DNA of 19,818 bases from Planctomycetota bacterium (GTDB lineage: Bacteria; Planctomycetota; Planctomycetia; Pirellulales; Thermoguttaceae), in the NCBI GenBank assembly GCA_021784975.1, contig JAJYGU010000423.1, positions 1-19,818 on the forward strand, written 5' to 3'. Position 1 is the first letter of the stretch. Each line of letters starts with the position of its first letter. The notes under the pieces were generated by a model. That model worked only from the letters and a program-made list of their open reading frames with translations. It did no database searches and was not told the DNA's origin. Shown one piece after another: positions 8,401-15,282 of this stretch. A program made the translations under genes and the position numbers.

Positions 8401-8495
8401 AAAGGGACAGTCCCATTTTTGTGGCCGACCAACGCCGACCATCTGCCGATGGTGCCCGGTCGGTGCCCGCCCCAAGAATCGGGACAGTCCCCTTT
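8401..8495. repeat. REPIN-like imperfect inverted repeat
   Basis: Two arms, AAAGGGACAGTCCC (8401-8414) and GGGACAGTCCCCTTT (8481-8495), are in inverted orientation. Inner complementary blocks nest within them: CCGACC (8425-8430) with GGTCGG (8458-8463), and ACCATC (8438-8443) with GATGGT (8448-8453) around a TGCC loop. The whole could fold into one long interrupted hairpin. GGGACAGTCCC is itself a palindrome. Such paired palindromes are the usual form of REP/REPIN elements mobilised by Y1-type REP transposases. It starts 22 bp upstream of the CocE-like start codon and so probably lies in the mRNA leader. Only one copy is in the window, so the repeat status is inferred. Confidence 0.55.
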
Positions 8496-8581
8496 GAGTA
8501 TCGTTCTATTATGGTTTCCCCGAGGGCGAATGGAAAGTACATGGGCCAAGGAATAAGGGGATTAGTCCGCCGCGGGGCATC

Positions 8582-8609
8582 TTGACATGCAGAAAATACC
8601 CACTAGATT
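8582..8609 (+). promoter_or_regulatory. Candidate sigma70-type promoter ahead of the DUF72 remnant
   Basis: A perfect -35 hexamer TTGACA (8582-8587) is followed after 16 bases by TAGATT (8604-8609), which matches 4 of 6 bases of the -10 consensus. It points toward the broken DUF72 gene starting at 8696 and may be a leftover promoter. The sequence match is the only evidence. Confidence 0.3.
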
Positions 8610-8695
8610 GAGCGCGCAGCGGCGGGCGGGGACGATTCGAGACAGCCACCGAGGCTCGATGGTCCCGGAATACTGCTTACCGCCAACATGCTGTC

Positions 8696-8788
8696 ATGGC
8701 CGAACCTAGCCGCGTTTTTGTGGGGACTTCGGGTTGGACCTACGACGACTGGTCCGGCAGGTTCTACCCCGAGGAGGTCAAGTGGCCG
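8696..8788 (+). pseudogene. DUF72 (YecE-like) protein, N-terminal remnant
   Basis: The first 31 codons read as a convincing DUF72 N-terminus (RVFVGTSGWTYDDWSGRFYPEEVKW). The similarity then ends abruptly at about 8788, and no frame continues with the rest of this domain, which is normally about 240-260 residues. The frame stays open for some distance, but the translation is low-complexity Arg/Ala-rich and looks non-coding. The remnant sits just upstream of the tRNA-Arg insertion hot spot, so decay or deletion by past element traffic is plausible. Confidence 0.7.
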
Positions 8789-9098
8789 ACTGTTGCGGCG
8801 GCACGCGGCCGCGTTCGTGGCGGTGAGCCATCCCAAGCGGCCCGATTACGCCGCTCACGCGCCTGGCAACGTGGCGCTGTTTATGAGCCTGTTGGCTCAC
8901 TAGACGCATGGATGCTTGGGTGGTACACTTGGCCGTATAGGAAAAGAGACCACGGTGGGCAACCACGCCGAGCACCTGGGCTTTGCCCTTAGCCGCCCGC
9001 AGACCATTTGGTGTCGTGGATTAGTGCCGATTTGCTGTTGCCCAGGTGCAATGGCTCGGCTCACAGCCGGCTATGGCATAAGGTTGATAGCTAAGAAG
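8789..9098. other. Intergenic stretch between DUF72 remnant and tRNA-Arg
   Basis: I see no gene, repeat or strong hairpin here. Short open frames on both strands have no recognisable product. It presumably contains decayed DUF72 sequence and the promoter of the tRNA. Confidence 0.4.
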
Positions 9099-9171
9099 TC
9101 CCCGTAGCTCAATTGGATAGAGCGTCGGCCTCCGGAGCCGAAGGTTTCGCGTTCGAATCGCGACGGGGATA
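9099..9171 (+). tRNA. tRNA-Arg, anticodon CCG
   Basis: The 73-base cloverleaf is complete. The acceptor stem is GTCCCCG/CGGGGAT with a G-U first pair. The D arm is GCTC/GAGC. The anticodon stem TCGGC/GCCGA encloses the loop CTCCGGA, giving anticodon CCG. The T arm is TCGCG/CGCGA around TTCGAAT, and the discriminator base is A. CCA is not encoded. The 3' half is repeated at 17753-17799, so this gene is an integration site whose 3' end was rebuilt by an incoming element. Confidence 0.95.
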
Positions 9172-9173
9172 CT
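9127..9173 (+). repeat. attL-like direct repeat (3' half of tRNA-Arg)
   Basis: This 47-base segment, from the anticodon stem to two bases past the discriminator, is repeated in the same orientation at 17753-17799 with one mismatch (G9144 against A17770). It is the left end of a tRNA-inserted island. Confidence 0.85.
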
Positions 9174-9532
9174 TTAAGTTGCTTTCTTACAACAACTTGC
9201 GGGAATTGCCATTGCGTTGGGTGGAGTGTCGGCCCAGGGGCCGAAAGTCTGCCGATGGCCTTGCTGGACGGCCAACCCTTTTTGTCCATCGTTGGTCTCT
9301 GGTCGCTTTCCTGAATCGGTTTGTTCCGAATTTTCTTCCACGGACACGAGAATGTGTCTGTCAGCGTCGATTCGAGAGCAGCCGTCACAGTTGTCAAAAT
9401 ACGTAAGCGATTTGGGTAAGAACGCGGGAACAGCCCCAAAAAACTGGCCTTGCGGCGCAGGACACGCGTGGCTATGCTTTCACCCTTGTCTTCAGTTGTC
9501 CAGGCAAGGTCGGCGATGACGCTGCAACTAGG
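9174..9532. other. Leader region of the Ehr/Hyf-like operon
   Basis: No gene is supported here. The region must contain the promoter of the downstream operon unless it is read through from the tRNA. A TTGTCA hexamer at 9391-9396 resembles a -35 box, but no good -10 follows. I found no convincing sigma54 site (GG-N10-GC) near the first gene. Confidence 0.4.
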
Positions 9533-10222
9533 ATGGATTTGAGTGTCCGCGATTCCGCTCAACTGCTCCGGGTATCGGAGAAGACAATCTACCGCTGGGT
9601 GAAACAGGGCAGGTTGCCGGCGTACCGGGTCAACGAGCAGTATCGTTTCAATCGGGCGGAATTGCTCGAATGGGCTACCTCACAACGGCTGAATGTTTCG
9701 GCCGACATTTTTGTCGAGCCGGACAGTGACGGCCCAGTCGTAACTCTGACGGAGGCGCTCAAAGCGGGCGGTATCCACTACCGGGTTAGCGGCACCGACA
9801 AGCAATCGGTGCTGCAATCCCTGGTCGATATAATGCCGCTGCCCGAGCAGGTGGACCGTCAGTTCCTGCTCCAGGTGCTGTTAGCGCGCGAGTCGCTCGG
9901 CTCGACGGCCCTCGGCAACGGCATCGCGGTGCCGCATGTCCGCAATCCGATCGTGATGCACATCGTGCGGCCGATGGTCACTCTCTGTTTTCTCGAACAG
10001 CCGATCGAGTTTGGGGCGATTGACGGCCAGCCCGTCCACACCTTGTTTACCATCGTTAGTCCGACGATCCGCGCCCACCTTCATCTGCTGGCTCGGCTCG
10101 CGTTCGCACTGCGGCAGCCGACTTTTGTGGAAGTCCTCGCCGGGAAAGGCTCGCGTGAAGAGGTTTTTGCCGCCAGCCAGGCCGTCGATCAGAGTATTCC
10201 TCCGCCGACATCGCACCTTTGA
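9533..10222 (+). CDS. HTH (excisionase/MerR-like) - PTS EIIA type-2 fusion regulator
   Basis: This 229-residue protein has two domains. Residues 2-50 are a helix-turn-helix of the excisionase/MerR-like HTH_17 type (SVRDSAQLLRVSEKTIYRWV, then a YRFNRAELLEW wing). Residues of about 68-220 are a PTS EIIA domain of the fructose/PtsN class; the phospho-acceptor is His135 in LGNGIAVPH, and AHLHLLARLA at 181-190 matches the second conserved region. No PTS permease or HPr gene is nearby, so it is probably a regulator that senses phosphorylation rather than a sugar transporter. As first gene of the operon, 18 bp ahead of the HyfB-like gene, it may control the complex; similar HTH-EIIA genes are known next to hyf-like clusters in other genomes. 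The ATG has only a poor ribosome-binding site (AGG directly before it), so the start is less certain than the domains. Confidence 0.85.
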   Translation: MDLSVRDSAQLLRVSEKTIYRWVKQGRLPAYRVNEQYRFNRAELLEWATSQRLNVSADIFVEPDSDGPVVTLTEALKAGGIHYRVSGTDKQSVLQSLVDIMPLPEQVDRQFLLQVLLARESLGSTALGNGIAVPHVRNPIVMHIVRPMVTLCFLEQPIEFGAIDGQPVHTLFTIVSPTIRAHLHLLARLAFALRQPTFVEVLAGKGSREEVFAASQAVDQSIPPPTSHL

Positions 10223-10240
10223 CCCGAAAATCTCTCGATC

Positions 10241-12211
10241 ATGGTTTGGTTCTTAACAGCGCTGGCGCTCTTGCTGCTTGGGGGCGTCCTCTCGCTAGTG
10301 TTGAGTAGAAGCCGCAAAACAGCCTCCCTGGTTGGAGCCATCAGTGCGTCCGCCGGCGGGGCGGTAGTGCTGCTCCAATCATTCGACGTGCTCATCTCCG
10401 GCCAATCGCAGTCACTACGGTTGGCATGGTCGGTGCCGTTTGGATCGGCCAACATGGCAGTCGATCCGCTTTCTGCGGTCTTTGCCGTCGTGATCGCGCT
10501 GGTGACAATGCTCGCCGCCGTCTACGGAACCGAATACCTCCGAACCCATGCCGACAAGAAAAATCTCGGCGTCTCGTGGTTCTTCTTCAATCTACTGACG
10601 GCCAGCATGTTGATGGTTGTTGCGGCGCGAAATGGCGTGCTGTTTCTCATAAGCTGGGAACTCATGTCGTTGGCCTCGTTCTTCCTCGTCACCCAGGAAG
10701 ACGAAAAGGAGACCGTGCGGCGGGCCGGTTGGATTTACCTGGTGGCCATGCACGTCGGGACGGCCTTTTTGCTGGTGCTGTTCTTACTGCTCGGCAAGGA
10801 TTCCGGCACGCTCGACTTCGACCGGCTTTCGACAGCCGCCGCACCAAGTTGGGTTTTCTTTGTCTTGGCCGTGGTCGGCTTCGGCACGAAGGCTGGTTTC
10901 ATTCCGATGCACGTGTGGTTGCCCGAGGCCCATCCCGCCGCACCGTCGCATGTGTCGGCCGTGATGAGCGGTGTGATGATTAAGACCGGCATCTACGGGC
11001 TGCTGCGTATGCTCACCCTGTTTGGATCGCTCCCGGCATGGTGGGGATGGACGTTTGTGGGGATCGGCGTCGTCTCGGGCGTCATGGGCGTGCTCTATGC
11101 ACTAGCGCAGCACGATCTGAAGCGGCTGTTGGCATACCACAGCGTCGAAAACATCGGCATCATTGCCCTCGGGCTCGGCGTTGGGGTTCTGGGGATAAGC
11201 TACAAGAGTTCGGCAATGGCAGCGCTGGGATTGACCGGCTGCCTGCTTCACGTCATCAACCATGCCTTGTTCAAGAGCCTGCTGTTTCTCGGGGCCGGAT
11301 CGGTGTTGCACGCAACAGGCACCGGAGAGCTTGATCGGTTGGGTGGTCTGTTGAAGCGGATGCCGATTACTGGAGCAACCTTTCTCGTTGGCTCGGCCGC
11401 CATTTCGGGCCTGCCGCCGCTGAACGGCTTTGTGAGCGAATTCCTGATCTGCCTTGGCGCGATGATTGGGCTTAGTGGCCAAGTGAGTCTTACGGCTTCG
11501 CCGCTGATGGGTGTGCTGGTGGTCGGCGGGCTGGCGTTGATCGGCGGGTTGGCTGCCGCGTGCTTCACTAAGGCGCTGGGCGTTGTGTTTCTCGGCGAAC
11601 CGCGCAGCGGCGACGTAGCGGAAGCGCACGAAGTTGGCCGAGCCATGCGCTGGCCGATGATTGTGCTAGCTGGCTTGTGTGTGTTGATTGGATTAACCGC
11701 GCCTCTGTGGCCGGTGGTGTTGCAACCAGCCGTAGCGGCCATTGTGCCCCAACAGAGTTCTATCGCGGCAGAAGCCGCTCGACCTCTTACGGGCGTCGTC
11801 GTCGGATCGTGCATTTTGCTTGGGCTGGTTGTGGTGTTGGTTCAGGTTCGACGGCAGTTGTTAGTCAGGCGGCGCGTCGAACAGGCCGTCACTTGGGACT
11901 GTGGCTACACTGCCCCCGCACCGCGCATGCAGTATACGGCCTCGTCGTTCGCACGACCGCTGGTGCTGCTGTTCCGTCTGTTTCTTCAACCGCGTGACGA
12001 CATTGATCGGCCGCAAGGTCTGTTTCCAAAACATGCCGTCCTGCACACCCATGCACCCGACCTGTTTCGCCGCTACGTCTACGAACCGCTATTTGCAGCA
12101 ATTGTCTGGACGACCTCGAAGCTGCGCTGGTTGCAGGAGGGACGCATTCAGATATACGTGCTCTACATCGCCCTGACCATTTTTGTGCTCTTCATTTGGA
12201 AACTCCGCTGA
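10241..12211 (+). CDS. hyfB: HyfB-like proton-translocating membrane subunit (NuoL/M/N family)
   Basis: This 656-residue polytopic membrane protein is an antiporter-like subunit of group 4 hydrogenase-type complexes. The conserved Glu of transmembrane segment 5 is E140 (LISWELMSLASF) and the channel Lys is K217 (GFGTKAGFIPMHVWLPEAHPAAPSHVSAVMSG), followed by a second Lys in SGVMIKTGIYGLLRML. The tail WDCGYTAPAPRMQYTASSFARPL is a recognised HyfB/HycC hallmark that separates it from NuoL. Its length matches HyfB. It is expected to pump H+ or Na+ when coupled to the peripheral arm. It starts 18 bp after the regulator and is followed by the HyfC-like gene after 3 bp. Confidence 0.92.
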   Translation: MVWFLTALALLLLGGVLSLVLSRSRKTASLVGAISASAGGAVVLLQSFDVLISGQSQSLRLAWSVPFGSANMAVDPLSAVFAVVIALVTMLAAVYGTEYLRTHADKKNLGVSWFFFNLLTASMLMVVAARNGVLFLISWELMSLASFFLVTQEDEKETVRRAGWIYLVAMHVGTAFLLVLFLLLGKDSGTLDFDRLSTAAAPSWVFFVLAVVGFGTKAGFIPMHVWLPEAHPAAPSHVSAVMSGVMIKTGIYGLLRMLTLFGSLPAWWGWTFVGIGVVSGVMGVLYALAQHDLKRLLAYHSVENIGIIALGLGVGVLGISYKSSAMAALGLTGCLLHVINHALFKSLLFLGAGSVLHATGTGELDRLGGLLKRMPITGATFLVGSAAISGLPPLNGFVSEFLICLGAMIGLSGQVSLTASPLMGVLVVGGLALIGGLAAACFTKALGVVFLGEPRSGDVAEAHEVGRAMRWPMIVLAGLCVLIGLTAPLWPVVLQPAVAAIVPQQSSIAAEAARPLTGVVVGSCILLGLVVVLVQVRRQLLVRRRVEQAVTWDCGYTAPAPRMQYTASSFARPLVLLFRLFLQPRDDIDRPQGLFPKHAVLHTHAPDLFRRYVYEPLFAAIVWTTSKLRWLQEGRIQIYVLYIALTIFVLFIWKLR

Positions 12212-12214
12212 CCG

Positions 12215-13132
12215 ATGACTATGCTTGCGTCGATTGTTCACGTCATGTGCGCGTTGTTGCTTGCCCCCGCACTGCCGGGCGTCATCACTCGCGTGAAGGC
12301 GTGGTTTGCCGGACGGCGAGGGCCACCGCTGTTGCAAGCCTATTATGACCTTTGGAAACTGCTCCACAAAGGGGCTGTCTACAGCAAGACGACTACATGG
12401 GTGTTTGTGGCCGGACCGATTGTCGGGTTGGCGTGTGCTATGACAGCGCTCTTGATTGTCCCGATGGGCGGCACCGCCGGTGTGCTCTCGTTTTCTGGTG
12501 ATTTTCTGCTGCTGGCCTACCTGTTGGGACTGATGCGGTTCTTCACGATACTTGCGGCGTTAGACACCGGCTCAAGCTTCGAGGGTATGGGGGCCAGCCG
12601 CGAAGCATTCTACTCCGCACTGGCCGAGCCGGCGCTGTTGCTCGGTCTGGTGGCGATGACTGCCCAGTCACATAGTCTGTCGATAAGTGGGATGGTTGCC
12701 GCGGTGACGCCCGTCGCAATCGCTTCGCCCGCTGGTCCGGCGTTGTTGTTGGTGGCGGCTGCCCTGCTGATCGTTTTTCTGGCCGAGAATGCCCGCATAC
12801 CCGTTGATGACCCCAACACGCACCTCGAATTGACCATGATCCATGAAGTCATGGTGTTGGACCACAGCGGTCCCGACTTTGCGATGATCCAGTATGCGGC
12901 CACACTCAAGCTGTGGGTGCTCGGCGCGCTTTTGGTTGGCATTCTCGTGCCCGTGCGAAGCGGATGGTGGGGCGTCGATCTGGGTGCCGGCATCGGCGGC
13001 ATGGTGGCTTTGGCCGCGGTCGTAGGAGTGATCGAATCGACCATCGCCCGGTTGCGGCTCGTGCGAGTGCCGCAGTTTCTGGTGGCGGCCTCGGTGCTAT
13101 CTATCCTGGCGCTGGTTTTGGTAATGAGGTGA
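12215..13132 (+). CDS. hyfC: HyfC-like membrane subunit (NuoH/complex I subunit 1 family)
   Basis: This 305-residue membrane protein anchors the peripheral arm to the membrane arm. Hallmarks are GRRGPPLLQAYYDLWKL at 33-49, SSFEGMGASREA at 120-131, and the acidic loop ENARIPVDDPNTHLELTMIHEVMVLDHSGP at 191-220, which corresponds to the NuoH loop facing the quinone or electron-acceptor cavity. The start lies 3 bp past the HyfB-like stop; an in-frame ATG two codons downstream is equally possible. The next gene begins on the base after its stop, so translational coupling is likely. Confidence 0.92.
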   Translation: MTMLASIVHVMCALLLAPALPGVITRVKAWFAGRRGPPLLQAYYDLWKLLHKGAVYSKTTTWVFVAGPIVGLACAMTALLIVPMGGTAGVLSFSGDFLLLAYLLGLMRFFTILAALDTGSSFEGMGASREAFYSALAEPALLLGLVAMTAQSHSLSISGMVAAVTPVAIASPAGPALLLVAAALLIVFLAENARIPVDDPNTHLELTMIHEVMVLDHSGPDFAMIQYAATLKLWVLGALLVGILVPVRSGWWGVDLGAGIGGMVALAAVVGVIESTIARLRLVRVPQFLVAASVLSILALVLVMR

Positions 13133-13780
13133 ATGGTGAATGTCTGGCTCGATACACTGTTGGTTCTGCTGATCCTGACGAACCTGCACATGCTCGGCTC
13201 CAGCCGCATCACGGCCTGCATTCGCACCGTCGCCTGCCAGGCCGTGCTGTTGGCGGCGATTTCATTGCTCGCGCAGCCGGACGGCATCGGGCTTCGGCTT
13301 CTCTTGTTGGCGGCGGTAACCACCACGATCAAGGCAGGCATTCTGCCGTGGCTATTGCAGCGCGCTGTCCGTGAGGTGGGAGTGCAAACGGAAGTCGAGC
13401 CGATCGTGGGTTTTACGACCTCGTTGCTGTTGGGCCTCGGGTTGCTCGGAGCTGCGCTCCATGTTGCCGGTCGGTTGCCTCTGCCGAATGATGCAGGCAC
13501 CAGTTTTCTGGTGGCGGTGGCACTATTCACCATGATGGTCGGATTGCTGTTGATTGTCAGTCGCCGCAAGGCCGTAATGCAAACCCTTGGATACCTGGCG
13601 ATGGAGAACGGCATCTACGCCTTCGGTCTGGCGTTTGCCATTGAGGAGCCGCTGTTGGTCGAGATGGGAGTGCTGCTGGACGTTTTTGTCGCCGTCTTCG
13701 TGATGGGAATCGCCATTCACCACATCAGTCGGGAGTTCGATCACATCGACACGGATCGGCTCGCGGCGTTGAAGGATTAG
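13133..13780 (+). CDS. hyfE: HyfE-like membrane subunit (NuoK-related)
   Basis: This 215-residue protein is almost wholly hydrophobic, with about six or seven membrane segments, matching HyfE in length and layout. The NuoK-like part includes VSRRKAVMQTLGYLAMENGIYAFGLA at about 142-167, with the conserved membrane Glu in MENGIY, and EEPLLVEMGVLLDVFVAVFVMGIAI at about 170-195. It belongs to the ion-translocating membrane arm. The ATG directly abuts the HyfC-like stop, and the HyfF-like gene follows after 4 bp. Confidence 0.9.
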   Translation: MVNVWLDTLLVLLILTNLHMLGSSRITACIRTVACQAVLLAAISLLAQPDGIGLRLLLLAAVTTTIKAGILPWLLQRAVREVGVQTEVEPIVGFTTSLLLGLGLLGAALHVAGRLPLPNDAGTSFLVAVALFTMMVGLLLIVSRRKAVMQTLGYLAMENGIYAFGLAFAIEEPLLVEMGVLLDVFVAVFVMGIAIHHISREFDHIDTDRLAALKD

Positions 13781-13784
13781 TCGC

Positions 13785-15281
13785 ATGATTTGGGCGTTGT
13801 TGTTGACTCCGACGATTGGCGGATTGGCGGCAATGGTACTGCGACCGAACTGGCCGCGACGGGCTTTGCTTCTGTTGGCTGCCGCCGCACACACCGGGTT
13901 GGTGATGGCCTGTTGGAAAGTCCGTCCCACACCTATTGTGGACGGCTGGATGGCTATTGACGCCGTGGGCCTATTGTTCCTTAGCATTACGAGCGTGCTG
14001 TTTCTCGCCGCGGCGGTGTATGCCGTGGGCTATCTCGTCCGCGAAAGCCATGCGTCCAGCGACGATGCGGAAGAGGAGCTGCCGTTTGTCAATTTCCCCG
14101 AGGCGGTCTTCACCGGATGTCTGCTGCTGTTCCTGGGGACTATGACCTTGGTAACGGTCAGCCGTCACTTGGGACTGATGTGGGTCGGCGTGGAAGCCAC
14201 CACGTTGGCTAGTGCGCCGCTTATCTATTTCCATCGCCATCACCGCTCGCTGGAAGCAACGTGGAAATATCTCTTGGTCTGTTCGGTGGGCATTGCCTTG
14301 GCGCTCTTGGGCAACTTCTTTGTGGCTGTCGCCGCGCGGTCGGCCGGTGGTTCGGCGGCCCACTTGACCATCGACAGTCTGATCGCCCACGCCGGTGCTT
14401 TGAATCCGCTTTGGCTCAAGGCAGCGTTTCTCCTTTTTCTGGTCGGATACGGAGCCAAGATGGGTCTGGCCCCGCTGCACACATGGCTGCCCGACGCCCA
14501 CAGTGAAGCCCCGTCGGTGGTGTCGGCACTGCTTTCCGGCGCGCTGTTGAATTGTGCGTTCTTGGCAATTCTGCGCACCCATACGTTGTTGTTTGCCGCC
14601 GGACTAGCTGCCTTCAGTTCCGACCTATTGGTGCTGCTGGGCCTTGTGTCGATGGCCGTAGCGGCTGTATTCATTATCGGCCAGGCCGACTTCAAGCGGA
14701 TGTTGGCCTATTCGAGCGTCGAGCACATGGGCATCCTTTCACTGGGGATCGGTATCGGCGGCGCAGCCACCTTCGGTGCCATGCTCCACACCGCCAATCA
14801 CTCCCTAACCAAGGCTATGTTGTTCTTGGCGGCAGGCAACATTTTGGCGCTCTACCGCACGAAATCAACAACCCGAGTACGCGGCCTGCTGCACGCCTTG
14901 CCCATCACTGGAGTGCTCTGGCTCGTCGGATTCCTGGCCATCGTCGGCTCGCCGCCGTTTGGACCTTTTTTGAGCGAGCTTACCATTCTCAAGGGCGCGA
15001 TCGACGCTGGGCGACCGCTGGTGGCAACCGCCTATTTATTGACACTGGCGATTGTGTTTGTTGGCATGGCCACAATCGTTCTGCGAATGGCCTATGGTTC
15101 GCCGCCGAGTTCGTTGCGTGCCGGCAGGTTGTCGGACGCCCACGCCACATGCCGCGAACCATTGTGGTCGGTTCTGCCGGCAATTTCGCTGGGGCTGGTC
15201 GTTCTGACGCTGGGAGTGTACGTGCCGCCGCAACTGAGTGACTTGCTGCATCGCGCCGCCATTGCCCTGGGAGCGAATTAG
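13785..15281 (+). CDS. hyfF: HyfF-like proton-translocating membrane subunit (NuoN/L family)
   Basis: This 498-residue polytopic protein is the second antiporter-like subunit. The channel residues are E137 (LMWVGVEATTLASAPL) and K225 (GYGAKMGLAPLHTWLPDAHSEAPSVVSALLSG). LLSGALLNCAFL, with Asn where HyfB has Lys, is a HyfF trait, as is the central KRMLAYSSVEHMGILSLGIGIGG. Two such pump modules in one operon point to a multi-ion machine like hydrogenase-4. Its TAG stop is followed one base later by the start of the HyfG-like gene. Confidence 0.91.
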   Translation: MIWALLLTPTIGGLAAMVLRPNWPRRALLLLAAAAHTGLVMACWKVRPTPIVDGWMAIDAVGLLFLSITSVLFLAAAVYAVGYLVRESHASSDDAEEELPFVNFPEAVFTGCLLLFLGTMTLVTVSRHLGLMWVGVEATTLASAPLIYFHRHHRSLEATWKYLLVCSVGIALALLGNFFVAVAARSAGGSAAHLTIDSLIAHAGALNPLWLKAAFLLFLVGYGAKMGLAPLHTWLPDAHSEAPSVVSALLSGALLNCAFLAILRTHTLLFAAGLAAFSSDLLVLLGLVSMAVAAVFIIGQADFKRMLAYSSVEHMGILSLGIGIGGAATFGAMLHTANHSLTKAMLFLAAGNILALYRTKSTTRVRGLLHALPITGVLWLVGFLAIVGSPPFGPFLSELTILKGAIDAGRPLVATAYLLTLAIVFVGMATIVLRMAYGSPPSSLRAGRLSDAHATCREPLWSVLPAISLGLVVLTLGVYVPPQLSDLLHRAAIALGAN

Positions 15282-15282
15282 C

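Larger units (their letters stand above)
8380..8695. other. Divergent intergenic region between the CocE-like gene and the DUF72 remnant
   Basis: No gene is visible. The region holds a REPIN-like inverted repeat (8401-8495) and a candidate plus-strand promoter (8582-8609). On the minus strand a CATAAT hexamer at 8513-8508 is a possible -10 for the CocE-led cluster, but its -35 partner is weak. Confidence 0.5.

Noticed and set aside
9071..9562. Minus-strand frame of 163 codons across the tRNA and operon leader
   Set aside because: It runs through the tRNA gene in antisense, and the residues there simply mirror the tRNA sequence. No ribosome-binding site or domain was found.
9533..10222. PTS sugar-uptake component
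   Set aside because: There is an N-terminal DNA-binding domain and no EIIB or EIIC gene nearby, so a regulatory role fits better.
12610..13614. Minus-strand frame of 334 codons opposite the HyfC- and HyfE-like genes
   Set aside because: Its Thr, Arg, Ser and Asn-rich translation is the usual antisense of hydrophobic membrane genes; it spans two real genes.
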